Source: Caenorhabditis elegans
Taxonomy: Eukaryota; Nematoda; Chromadorea; Rhabditida; Rhabditidae
Direction of reading: 5' to 3'
Length of the DNA stretch: 64,000 bases
NCBI RefSeq assembly: GCF_000002985.6
Contig: NC_003281.10
Coordinates: 2,232,001 to 2,296,000 of the forward strand
Part shown: in pieces, positions 56,001 through 64,000 of the stretch
How positions within the stretch are numbered: position 1 is the first letter of the stretch
Layout of the letters: each line of letters opens with the position of its first letter
Made by a program: the position numbers and the translations under genes
Notes under the pieces: generated by a model
Told to the model about the DNA's origin: nothing
Database searches by the model: none
What the model saw: the letters and a program-made list of their open reading frames with translations, nothing else

Positions 56001-57876
56001 TATTGACTAGGTTCCGCCCACTTTGAAAACTTGGGGTCCCGCCACGAAGGGTTACTGTAGTTTTCGTGGTGGGACCCAACGTGGGCGGATTCGCGGCAAA
56101 TAAACGGTATTGGCCTGGTGAAACAGAAAATGTATATTAAAAATAAAGAAAACAGTAAAATGCTGAAAATTTGGAATTCGAAAAATTCAAAACAAAAATT
56201 TTTTTGAAAAATTTTGAAATTCAATAAAGTTGCTAGTTTTGAAGATTTTTGATGTTTTTTTGGCCTAAAAATTGTGTAAATTTTCAAATTTTGAAACTAG
56301 AAAAATGAGACCCAAAATTTTCCAAAAAAAAAGTGTTATTTTTTTAGGACCCAATAATAGTGCACAGCTCGCTGGGTACAGGACGTGCGTGTGCATTTGT
56401 CGGAGCCGAGTACATGTTTCAAATGATTAATACCAAAAAATGTGGAACAGCTCGCTTCTTTCAAGTGGATTTTCGTACAAAGCGTTTGGGAGCCCTGCAG
56501 AACGGGAAGCAGCTTTTCTGGGTTCAGAATATGGCTTTTGAACTGTTGATTAAGGTTGGTTTTAGTGCTAAAAAGTTAATGCGGTAAAAATTGAAAAATT
56601 ATGGGTGTCTAGAACTAAAAAAACCGAATTTAAATTTATTTTTATGAGTTTTTGCTCAAAAAAGTGGATTTTCACAAATTCAATTAGTTTTTCACACGAT
56701 TTTATGTAAATTTTCGGGTTCTCCAAGAAATTTCACATCGGAATCCCTTTTTTTTGGAAAATTTGAAAATTGCACTTTTGGCTCAGTCGGTAACATGGAT
56801 GACTGGTAGAAAATAGGTCTAAGGTTCGATCCCCGCTAATGTCAATAATTTTTGTTTTTACGACATTACACGTTTTCCATGTTTTGGACTCATCAGCTTG
56901 TCTGGAAATAGTATTTTTTGCTAAAAATTCCAGTTCTCAAAAAAAAATTTTTGTCATTGTCACTTTTGATGTTTTTGATAATTTTCAACAATTTCCAGAA
57001 GCTCAAGATGCATCACCTCAAATTTGAGATGGAGGAGCAATGGAATTTCTTGAAGAACTACTCGAATAAGGAAACTGACAAAGCAGCGCGCGACACTCTC
57101 GCAATAACCGACCAACAAATGTGTGGACAAACGGTATCATTCAAAGGAGTTCCCGGGCAAAAAGTTCGCATTTTGATGAGGTCCATCAATGCGGAGCAGG
57201 AAATGCTGGAGGAACAGAAGACACAGGAGGCTACTGATAAAAGTGTGAAGCAGGTGATTTTTTGAATTATTTCGCATAAAGCCAAGAAAATTCTCAGCAT
57301 TTTGAGTGTAAAATCGTTGAAAAATCATGAAAATTGACAAAGTTGCATGTTTTGGATTTTTTTTAACTTTAAAAAATGTTTTCTCAAAATTATTGACTCT
57401 TCTCAGAGGAAAACCTAAATTATTTAAAATTTTGAATTCACCCAACTGAGACCTTTTATTTGACATCCATATTGGTTCTCTCGGGTCCCGCCGCGAAAAC
57501 TACAGTACCGCCCCTCCACTCCCGGGCGATTTTTGTGGCGGGACCCAAAAATCGGGAAACCTAGGCATGACGGGTGTCATTTGAAAGCTCTTTGTGAGCT
57601 GAAACTGAAAATTTGATAAAATTTGAGTTCCGATTTTTTTTTTGAATTTTAATTGAATTTTTTTTTCAATTTTTCAAAATTTTCAAAATTAAAAATTTGA
57701 AAAGTTCGTAACTTTGTCAATTTTCAAATTTTTTTGCTCAAACTTTTTGTAACAGTTGAATAGTTATATATTCATCTGAAAATTAAATTTCTAAAAAAAT
57801 TGATTGATTTTCGCGCCCAGACCCAACCCATTTTCAGCGCAAAGTCGGAAATGCGAAGAAAACCGGTGGGCATTGA
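50086..57876 (+). CDS. Receptor-type tyrosine phosphatase-like protein, predicted inactive
   Basis: Eleven exons join in phase: 50086-50158, 51095-51146, 51199-51273, 51797-52091, 52231-52384, 53234-53432, 53998-54263, 55583-55836, 56348-56554, 56999-57253 and 57838-57876, 622 residues. Order: signal peptide 1-19, short Pro/Thr-rich outside part to about 66, membrane helix about 68-88, basic juxtamembrane region, and PTP domain from about 220 to 600 (FIHASTVTAPGKEY, ICQAPFDD, FWRMVWDTRATYVVM). The signature loop reads VHSSLGTGR (461-469): the catalytic Cys is Ser463, while Arg469 is kept. The WPD loop reads WKE (430-432). Both changes predict no catalysis, with possible phosphotyrosine binding. 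The frame is open over all exons, so it looks like a functional pseudophosphatase. Introns are packed with repeats. Confidence 0.88.
50190..51070. repeat. GAAATTATCGATTTTCTTGC minisatellite (sense array)
   Basis: About forty imperfect copies of a unit of about 20 bases with core AAATTATCGATTTT fill intron 1 of the phosphatase-like gene, interrupted once near 50625-50700. The inverse array is at 51455-51780. Confidence 0.95.
51455..51780. repeat. GCAAGAAAATCGATAATTTC minisatellite (inverse array)
   Basis: About sixteen copies of the inverse of the intron 1 unit lie in intron 3. In RNA it is complementary to the intron 1 array, with exons 2 and 3 between them. Confidence 0.95.
52620..53660. 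repeat. Palindromic blocks with GACCCAAAATGGGCGG and CACCCATCATGACTAGG
   Basis: Blocks at 52630-52760, 52905-53010 and 53515-53650 carry 'aacacccatcatgactaggt', 'gggtcccgccacgaaaa' and inverted partners. Further copies are at 55975-56100 and 57445-57600, always in introns of the phosphatase-like gene. Confidence 0.75.
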
Positions 57877-59070
57877 AACTCGAATCTCGATATGGCAACT
57901 TCGATCAAAAATTTTTACTTGTGATTCAATTCAATCGATTTTTGTAGAATTATGTGTGTATGCGTATTGAATAAATGGGATTTTGATGATAATTTGAATT
58001 TCGCACCAATTTTTTGAGTTTTTGCTCGAAAAAATGGATTTTCACAACCTAAAACAACTTTTCACTCAATTTTATGTAAATTTTCGAGTTCTCCATAAAA
58101 TTTCACATCGGAATCTTTGTTTTGTGGAAAATTTAAAAATTGCACTTTTGGCTCAGTCGGTAACAGGGATGAATGGTGTGAAATAGGTTCGGGGTTCGGT
58201 CCCCGCAGAGGTCAATATTTTTTGTTTTTACGATATCACACGTTTTCCATATTTTGGAGTAATCGGCTTGGCTGGAACAAGTATTTTTGCTGAACATTCT
58301 AGTTTCTTTCACAATTTTTCGATAAAAAGCGGATTTCCACAACTTAAAACAAATTTTAACACGATTTTTTGTAAATCTTCGGGTTTTGCATGAAATTTCA
58401 CATCGGAATCTTTGTTTTGTGGAAAATTTAAAAATTGCACTTTTGGCTCAGTCGGTAACAGGGATGAATGGTGTGAAATAGGTTCGGGGTTCGGTCCCCG
58501 CAGAGGTCAATATTTTTTGTTTTTACGATATCACACGTTTTCCATATTTTGGAGTAATCGGCTTGGCTGGAACAAGTATTTTTGCTGAACATTCTAGTTT
58601 CTTTCACAATTTTTCGATAAAAAGCGGATTTCCACAACTTAAAACAAATTTTAACACGATTTTTTGTAAATCTTCGGGTTTTGCATGAAATTTCACATCG
58701 GAATCTTTGTTTTTTAGAAATTTTAAAAGTGGCACTTTTGGCTCAGTCGGTAACAGGTATGACTGGTGTGAAATAGGTCCGGGGTTCGATCCCCGCTGAG
58801 GCCAATAATTTTTGTTTTTACCATATTACACGTTTTCCATATTTTGGAGTAATCGGCTTGGCTGGAACAAGCATTTTTGCTGAAATTTCTAGTTTTTTCA
58901 CGATTTTTCGATAAAAAACGGATTTTCACACGATTTCATATAAATTTTTGTGTTTTCCATAAAATTTAACATCGGAATCCACTTTTTTTCGAAAATTTTA
59001 AAAAAAAACGCTTTTGGCTCAGTCGGTAACAGGGATGACTGGTGTGAAATAGGTCCGGGGTTCGATCCCA
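54462..59070 (+). repeat. Nine copies of a ~295-base unit with tRNA-like A and B boxes
   Basis: Each copy has TGGCTCAGTCGG (an A-box match) and, 44 bases from its first base, GGTTCGATCC (a B-box match). Copies have A boxes at 54462, 54752, 55047, 55343, 56779, 58149, 58444, 58739 and 59015, mostly 290-296 bases apart. Four are in intron 7, one in intron 9, and four lie downstream of the gene. The tRNA cloverleaf is not kept: the D stem does not pair and the acceptor stem is not visible, so they are not tRNA genes. They could be a tandem SINE-like or tRNA-derived repeat. All copies share the orientation of the gene. Between the boxes the sequence is 'taacaggtatgactggtgtg' followed by a short variable part. 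Confidence 0.9.
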
Positions 59071-59453
59071 GCAGAGGTCGATATTTTTTGTTTTCACGAT
59101 ATGACACGTTATCCATGTTTTGGAGTCATCGGTTTGTCTGGAAAACTCAAAATCAGTTGATTTTTATACCGATTCATTGTAAAATTTGAACAAAAAAAAG
59201 AAAATTTTAATAACATGATTGTGAGGTTTCATGAGTTTTCATAACAAATGTAATGCCAGGTTTTTTCATCATTTGATCATGTGAAATTTGGCCAAGTGTT
59301 ATAAATTCAAACTTCAAACTGTGTGTGCGCATGGAAAAGTGATAGAGTATTTGTATTGAGAGACATGATTTTGCACTGATAAGGGTTTTTTCACATCATT
59401 TCACATTATTTCCTAAATAATTCAAATTTTGAAATAAACTTTCAGAAAAAGTC
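57877..59453. other. Intergenic, half filled by tRNA-like repeats
   Basis: Holds the 3' end of the phosphatase-like gene (aataaa near 57971), four copies of the 295-base unit (58110-59150), and the promoter of the F-box gene at 59454. The copies at 58133-58427 and 58428-58722 look identical. No gene is supported. Confidence 0.7.
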
Positions 59454-62124
59454 ATGCCCGAGAGAGTATCACCCACATTACTGAATTTACCTATAGCAGT
59501 CGCTAAGCAGGTGTTGGAAAAATTGGAGCCCATGGATCGGTGAGTATTTTAAAGTATGCTTTTAAGCTAAAAATATTCTTTAAATCAACTGAAATTATTT
59601 TTGGTAATTGTTCAAGAATTTTGTGGGTTCCTGAAATAAAACAATGAATTTTTTCAATAAAAATAAACATAAAATTTTAAATTAATCTCTATATTTTCTT
59701 TTAAAAAACCAATACTAATATTTTTTCAAAAATGCAAAAGTGTTTTTTTAGGAAATTTTTTTTCCAAACTTTTTTTGAAACGGTTCCTCTAAAAATTATC
59801 AAATTTGCAAATTAAATTTTTTTTACATATATGCACTACTCTAATTTCTTTTAGAAAGCAAGACAAATTTTCGAAAAATTTTCATTTTTTTTTGGAAAAT
59901 TTTTGGGCAATTTTTTTTTGTTTTTTTTTATTTATATTTTTTAGATTTCGCTTAAAATCATCCGATTTAGTGATCAAACTGGTGTTTATTTAAAATAAAA
60001 ATGTAAATTCCCAGTGTTCACTATAGTTTTCAAAAAATTAAATTTTATTTTTCAAAAAAAAAAAACCTTTAAAAATTTTTTTCGAAATTTTTGGCCACTT
60101 TTTGTCAAAAATCAAAAAATCTGAATAAAAAAATTGTTAATTGAAACTTCAATTTCTTTGAAAAATCAACAAAAATTTTCAAATTTTTTTTTGCATTTTT
60201 AGGAAATTTTTGAACAAAATTTTTTTTCAAAGTTTCACCTGATTCGGCTATTAAAATTGTTGTTCATATGAAAATAAATAAATACATTTACCCAGCTAAC
60301 TAAGCATTTATTGGAATATTTCTCTGGAAAAATTGAAATTTCCAGCCTGACCTGCCGAAAAGTGTGCAAAAGTTTGCGGACCGCCATCGATACCATTGGA
60401 ATTAATTTTGACTCAATAACTTTCGAAGTGGAAGATGATTACGTTAAAATTATTATCAAAAATCTTATTATCCACTATACAAACTCAGAAATTGCGGTAG
60501 ATACCGAAAAGAAAAAAATCATAAAAACACAAGACTTCATGGAAAGAGCTCTCAAGGATTTGGGGACTTTAATAAAATATGCAAAAATGTTGAGGATCAT
60601 GGAAAGGGAATTCCACGAAGACGTGACACCTTTGCTAGAAGTTTTAGAATCCAAAAAACCGCTGTTTGCACACCAAATCATACTTTATGCTTTTCGGCTC
60701 AGTGAGATTCAATCTATTCTACCGTACTTCGATGCTAAATCACTTACGGGTATTATTTTGTGGGATATTCCTGAAGAACCCGATTCAAGTCATTATTTCG
60801 AACAGATTACTCAGTTGGAGCAGTGGAAAAGTGCAAAGTTTCTTCTTTTTCGAGATTTCTCCTTCGACAATCTTCCATTCGAACAGTTATTCCACTTTGA
60901 GAAATTCATCATTGAGCTGGAAACTTTAACAATCGAACATGCTATCAAGATTAGAGATGTAAGTTATTTGGGCACCTGTAGGGATACTGTAGGGGTACTG
61001 TAGGGGCACTGTAGGGGTACAGTAGTGTGTTTATACTGTAAGGGCATGAAAGGGGTACTGTAGGGATACTGAGGAGTACGATAGGGTACTGTAGGGGTAC
61101 TGTAGGGGTACGGTAGTGCATCTGTAAGATACTGTACCTGTTGGGATACTGTAAGGGATACTGTAGTGCACCTGTAGAGATGCTGCAGGGATACTGTAGT
61201 GTTCCATGTTGTAGGGGGTAGGGTAGTGTACCCTGTGTACTGTAGGGACACTGTAGGGGTACGGTATGGCGCCTTCGAGGTTACTGTAGGGATACGGTAG
61301 TGTACTTGCATGGATGGTGTAAGGGTGCGGAGTGTTGAGATACTGTAGGGGCACGGTAGTGCATCTGTAGGATACTGTACCTGTTGGGATACTGTACTGG
61401 ATACGGTAGTGCTCCTGTTGTAGGGGGTAGAATAGTGTAATGTTTATACTGTGGGGATACTGTAGGGGTACGGTATGGTACCTTCAAGGTTACTGTAGGG
61501 ATACGGTAGTGTAACTGCATGAATGGTGTAAGGGTGCGGTAGGGTTGAGATACTGTAGGGGCACGGTAGTGCATCTGCAGGATACTGTACCTGTTGGGAT
61601 AATGTAAGGGATACTGTAGTGCCCCTGTTGAAATATTCAGGGCTTTTGCAAAAAAAAATTTCGGAAGGATTTTTGTTCTTGATTTTTAAATTTTGCTTAA
61701 TTAGTTTTATGTTTAATCAAAAAAAAATCCATGTTTCCCAACAAAAACACGACAGCCCTGAAGATAATGTCTACCCGAATAAACACTGCAGGGGTACTGT
61801 AGTTTTCCATATTGTAGGGGTACGGTAGTGTACCTGTAGGGATACTGTGGTATTACTAGAGTTTTCAAAAAAAAAAAACGTTGTGTATTGTCTTTTCTCC
61901 CCTCGAAAATAATGCTTCAAGTTAATTTAAATTAATTTAAATTTTAGGATCTCATGAAAAGAGATACATTCCGAGAATGTACCATCTGGTTCAAAGACAA
62001 TGATTCATTCGACGAAATATTTTCACCGGAATTGAACGAGCGTTTCACAATTCGTTTTGAAGAGGAAGAGGATTTCGAATTTGGATATGAGAGCGAATTT
62101 AAATTTTTTGTGAAGAGAAATTGA
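59454..62124 (+). CDS. fbxa-type F-box/FTH protein
   Basis: Exons are 59454-59539, 60346-60958 and 61948-62124, in phase, 291 residues. F-box halves: LLNLPIAVAKQVLEKLEP and LTCRKVCKSLRTAIDTIGI. FTH landmarks: ERALKDLGTLIKYAKML, ILPYFDAKSLTGIILW, ITQLEQWKSAK, EQLFHFEKFIIEL and IRD at the splice. The last exon opens DLMKRDTFREC and ends FFVKRN, with an acidic run EEEEDFEF. It is closest to the gene at 17972-19448 in the window. It lies 18 kb from the other end of the F-box run, separated by the small secreted genes and the phosphatase-like gene. Intron 2 contains a TACTGTAGGG minisatellite. Confidence 0.9.
60963..61855. repeat. TACTGTAGGGGTACGGTAGTG minisatellite
   Basis: Imperfect units of about 12-30 bases with 'gatactgtaggggtacggta' fill intron 2 of the F-box gene, with a higher-order repeat (61080-61320 resembles 61340-61600). 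A short non-repeat island lies at 61630-61780. Frames open through it are artefacts. Confidence 0.9.
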
Positions 62125-62207
62125 ATTATTTGTTTTAATATTGATTTTTTGTCTGAAAATTGTCTATTTCAATAAATTTTTACTTTAGAGATTTTAAATT
62201 GGAGCAC

Positions 62208-62828
62208 TAAATTGCTGGCAAATGCTGTTCGGCAAAATTTCTCGCCAACAAATTCGACAAATCGGCAAATTGCGAGTTTGCCAATTTACCGAAAATTTTC
62301 AATTCCGGCAATTTGCAGGTTTGCCGATTTGCCATTTGCCGGATATTAATAGTGCTTAGAGGGCCGATTTGCCGGAAATTATCGTTTTTCCGGTAAAATC
62401 GGCAATTTGCAGGTTTGCCGTTTGCTATTTGCCGGTTATCAATTTGCCGGAAGTGTTTAGAAAATTTTTTTATAAGACGGAAACCTGGAAACAACAAATT
62501 TGCCGAAAATTTTCGTAAATTGCCGTTTTTCCGGCAAAATCGACAAATCGGCAATTTGTCGATTTGCCGATTTACCAAAAATTTTTAATTCCGGCTTTTT
62601 GTCGGTTTACCGATTTTCCGGAAATTTTCTTTGCCGGAATTTTTTGAAAATTGCCGTTTTACCGGCAAAATCGACAAATCGGCAACATTTCGGCAATTTG
62701 CCGGTTTACCGATTTGCCGTTCGCAGGATATCAATTTGCCGAAATTTTTCGAAAACTGCCGTTTTTCCGGCAAAATTGACAAATCGGCAATTTGCCAATT
62801 TGCCGATTCGCTGGGAAGCCCACCACTG
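62208..62828. repeat. GCCGATTTGCCG-rich repeat, copy 3
   Basis: About fifteen units of 'ggcaatttgccgatttgccg' in both orientations with 'gttttccggcaaaatcgac' blocks. The largest of the three copies. It ends 'gctgggaagcccaccactga', the same GGGC edge as the others. Confidence 0.85.
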
Positions 62829-63468
62829 ATTTCAACTATGTTGTGATATTTCCAAAAACGACCCCAGTCACCGGTTTTAACATCAATAGTCTGTGGCCTA
62901 CTTGACTAGACAGTCAATATTTACCTTCTCTTCTTCTCTGAGTCTCTCTTTCTTGGTCTATTTTATAGATAACAGTTCACGTTATGTTCACTATCGACTT
63001 GAGTCTATAAACATGTATATTTCTATATAATTAATTCATTCAATTTCCAAAGACTTCCTGGTGGGATGGTCCATTTTCTTTGATTTTTACTGAATTTTTA
63101 ATGGATTTTCACTAAATTTTCTTGACTACGGGCTATTTTCTGGTAAGTATTTCTATATGAAATCTCACAATGTTTCACAAAAATTGGTAAATTTCAGCTA
63201 AATATTGTGTATTTTGATGCTTAAGTGCTGAAAACAATTGACCAATTAGAACGGATAACTCATTTGGATCAGTGGAAAAATGCAAAACCGCCGGAATTTT
63301 CAGCCCCAAAAATGAATATGAAAATAAAATATTGTTCTGTTCTAGACTTTCAGCAAACTTTATTCAAAACATAATAAATATAATAAAACTAGAGATCAAA
63401 GTCTTCCTGAAAAAGTTCACATTTAAATACAAACATATATACTGTTAAACCCGATGAAAATCTGTTGT
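62829..63468. other. Intergenic with an F-box relic
   Basis: It holds the block shared with 1647-1666 at 63052-63071 and an FTH relic at 63243-63290 (QLERITHLDQWKNAK on the + strand, then a break). It ends at the 3' side of the minus-strand gene at 63469. No intact gene is seen. Confidence 0.6.
63243..63290 (+). pseudogene. FTH-domain relic
   Basis: The + strand reads QLERITHLDQWKNAK, the conserved block in the middle of the FTH domain, with no exon around it. Confidence 0.75.
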
Positions 63469-63738
63469 TCAAAAGCGTTCTAGCATTCCAAATAAGCTTT
63501 TTTTATTGTCTCCCGGAACCTCTTGTTTAACTTGTGCAAGTCCCGGAGCTTCTCCAACAAGTATGGGCTCTGTATTCATATTGTAGCCATCGCCTTCTCT
63601 GATCTCTTCCTGAACTTCTCCAACGGGTTCTGATGGGGCTCGACTAGTATTCTTCGACGTAATCTCCGCACCACTATCTACCGCTTGTGATGAGACATAT
63701 ACCACATAGATTTCGTTTCTGAATTCTTTGAGGAATAT
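63469..63738 (-). CDS. Terminal exon of an unrecognised gene (5' part outside the window)
   Basis: The exon begins after a tttgcag acceptor (63739-63741) and encodes about 89 residues to a stop at 63469-63471. It starts IFLKEFRNEIYVVYVSSQ, then a polar and acidic tail (SEPVGEVQEEIREGDG, then VKQEVPGDNKKSLFGML). A short hydrophobic-basic start followed by a polar tail would fit the cytoplasmic C-terminus of a serpentine receptor, but no family signature is visible. The gene continues to the right beyond the window. The frame that extends upstream of 63738 is intron. The remaining 63739-64000 is AT-rich intron with no other feature. Confidence 0.5.
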   Translation of the reverse strand: MFLKEFRNEIYVVYVSSQAVDSGAEITSKNTSRAPSEPVGEVQEEIREGDGYNMNTEPILVGEAPGLAQVKQEVPGDNKKSLFGMLERF

Positions 63739-64000
63739 CTGCAAAAAAAAGTATTCATTTAAAAGTGTTCTATGAGGATATGTCATTGCAGAATTGAAAA
63801 AAAATTTATTTTTTTTATTTTTTCACTACTTTGGAGGCCTGTAGAATTGCTCCAAATGCTTTTTTGCAAACGTTCAATGTCTTTCAGAACGGTTAGAAGT
63901 TGGTGAACATTCTGTGGAGATTTTTGGAAAATGTTCAGATTATTTTTTTTTTTCAAAAAAAATTAAAATTTTCAAAATTTTCTCAGAACGTTAACCTACT

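Noticed and set aside
54462-59070. tRNA genes
   Set aside because: The A and B boxes fit, but the D stem and acceptor stem do not pair, the T loop is irregular and no anticodon arm is visible.
61031-61574. Three overlapping 97-115-codon minus-strand frames
   Set aside because: They consist of TACCGTACTGT-type repeat translated as YRTPTVSLQ units. No protein features.

Overview
The window is AT-rich nuclear DNA from a Caenorhabditis nematode, most likely C. elegans or a very close relative. The evidence is the short phase-conserved introns with TTTTCAG-type acceptors, nematode-restricted gene families (F-box/FTH, srz and srd chemoreceptors, ET module, WSN domain), a degenerate interstitial array of the nematode telomere unit TTAGGC, and palindromic TTAA- and TA-flanked DNA elements of types common in C. 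elegans. Gene models were built by eye by joining exons at gt/ag sites with matching phase.

The core is a cluster of fbxa-type genes. Each has a short first exon with the first half of an F-box, a second exon that starts with the second half of the F-box and runs into the FTH (DUF38) domain, and a last exon with the FTH C-terminus. Such proteins are expected to be substrate adaptors of SCF (SKP1-cullin-F-box) ubiquitin ligases. Loci: 1-460 (-, cut by the window edge), 17972-19448 (-), 19957-20989 (+, in-frame stop), 21449-22783 (+), 24004-24949 (+, half of the F-box missing), 25554-26950 (-), 28004-29430 (-), 32631-34032 (-, first splice donor lost), 34693-36300 (+, split by a TTAA element), 37313-40173 (-), 42028-44965 (+), 59454-62124 (+). 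Exon relics lie at 1811-2010, 40460-40533 and 63243-63290. A different F-box gene of the fbxb (FBA_2) type is at 2885-4913.

Other genes are an ET-module secreted protein (7361-7770, -), an srz receptor (8705-11805, +, one stop), an intact srd receptor (12165-13827, -), a WSN-domain membrane protein (14468-17404, +, one stop), a membrane protein with two RING motifs (31249-32054, +), three small predicted secreted proteins (45279-47223 +, 47393-47557 -, 48921-49721 +), an 11-exon receptor-type tyrosine phosphatase relative with Ser in place of the catalytic Cys (50086-57876, +), and one terminal exon of an unknown gene at 63469-63738 (-).

Repeats fill most introns. They include TTAA-flanked palindromes of about 0.4-0.8 kb, a Tc1-like palindrome carrying a nested mariner-type element, foldback elements, minisatellites (including an inverted pair of ATCGAT arrays flanking two exons), and nine copies of a roughly 295-bp unit with tRNA-like A and B boxes at tRNA spacing. 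Several genes are intact except for a single lesion, as expected of a fast birth-and-death region on a chromosome arm.
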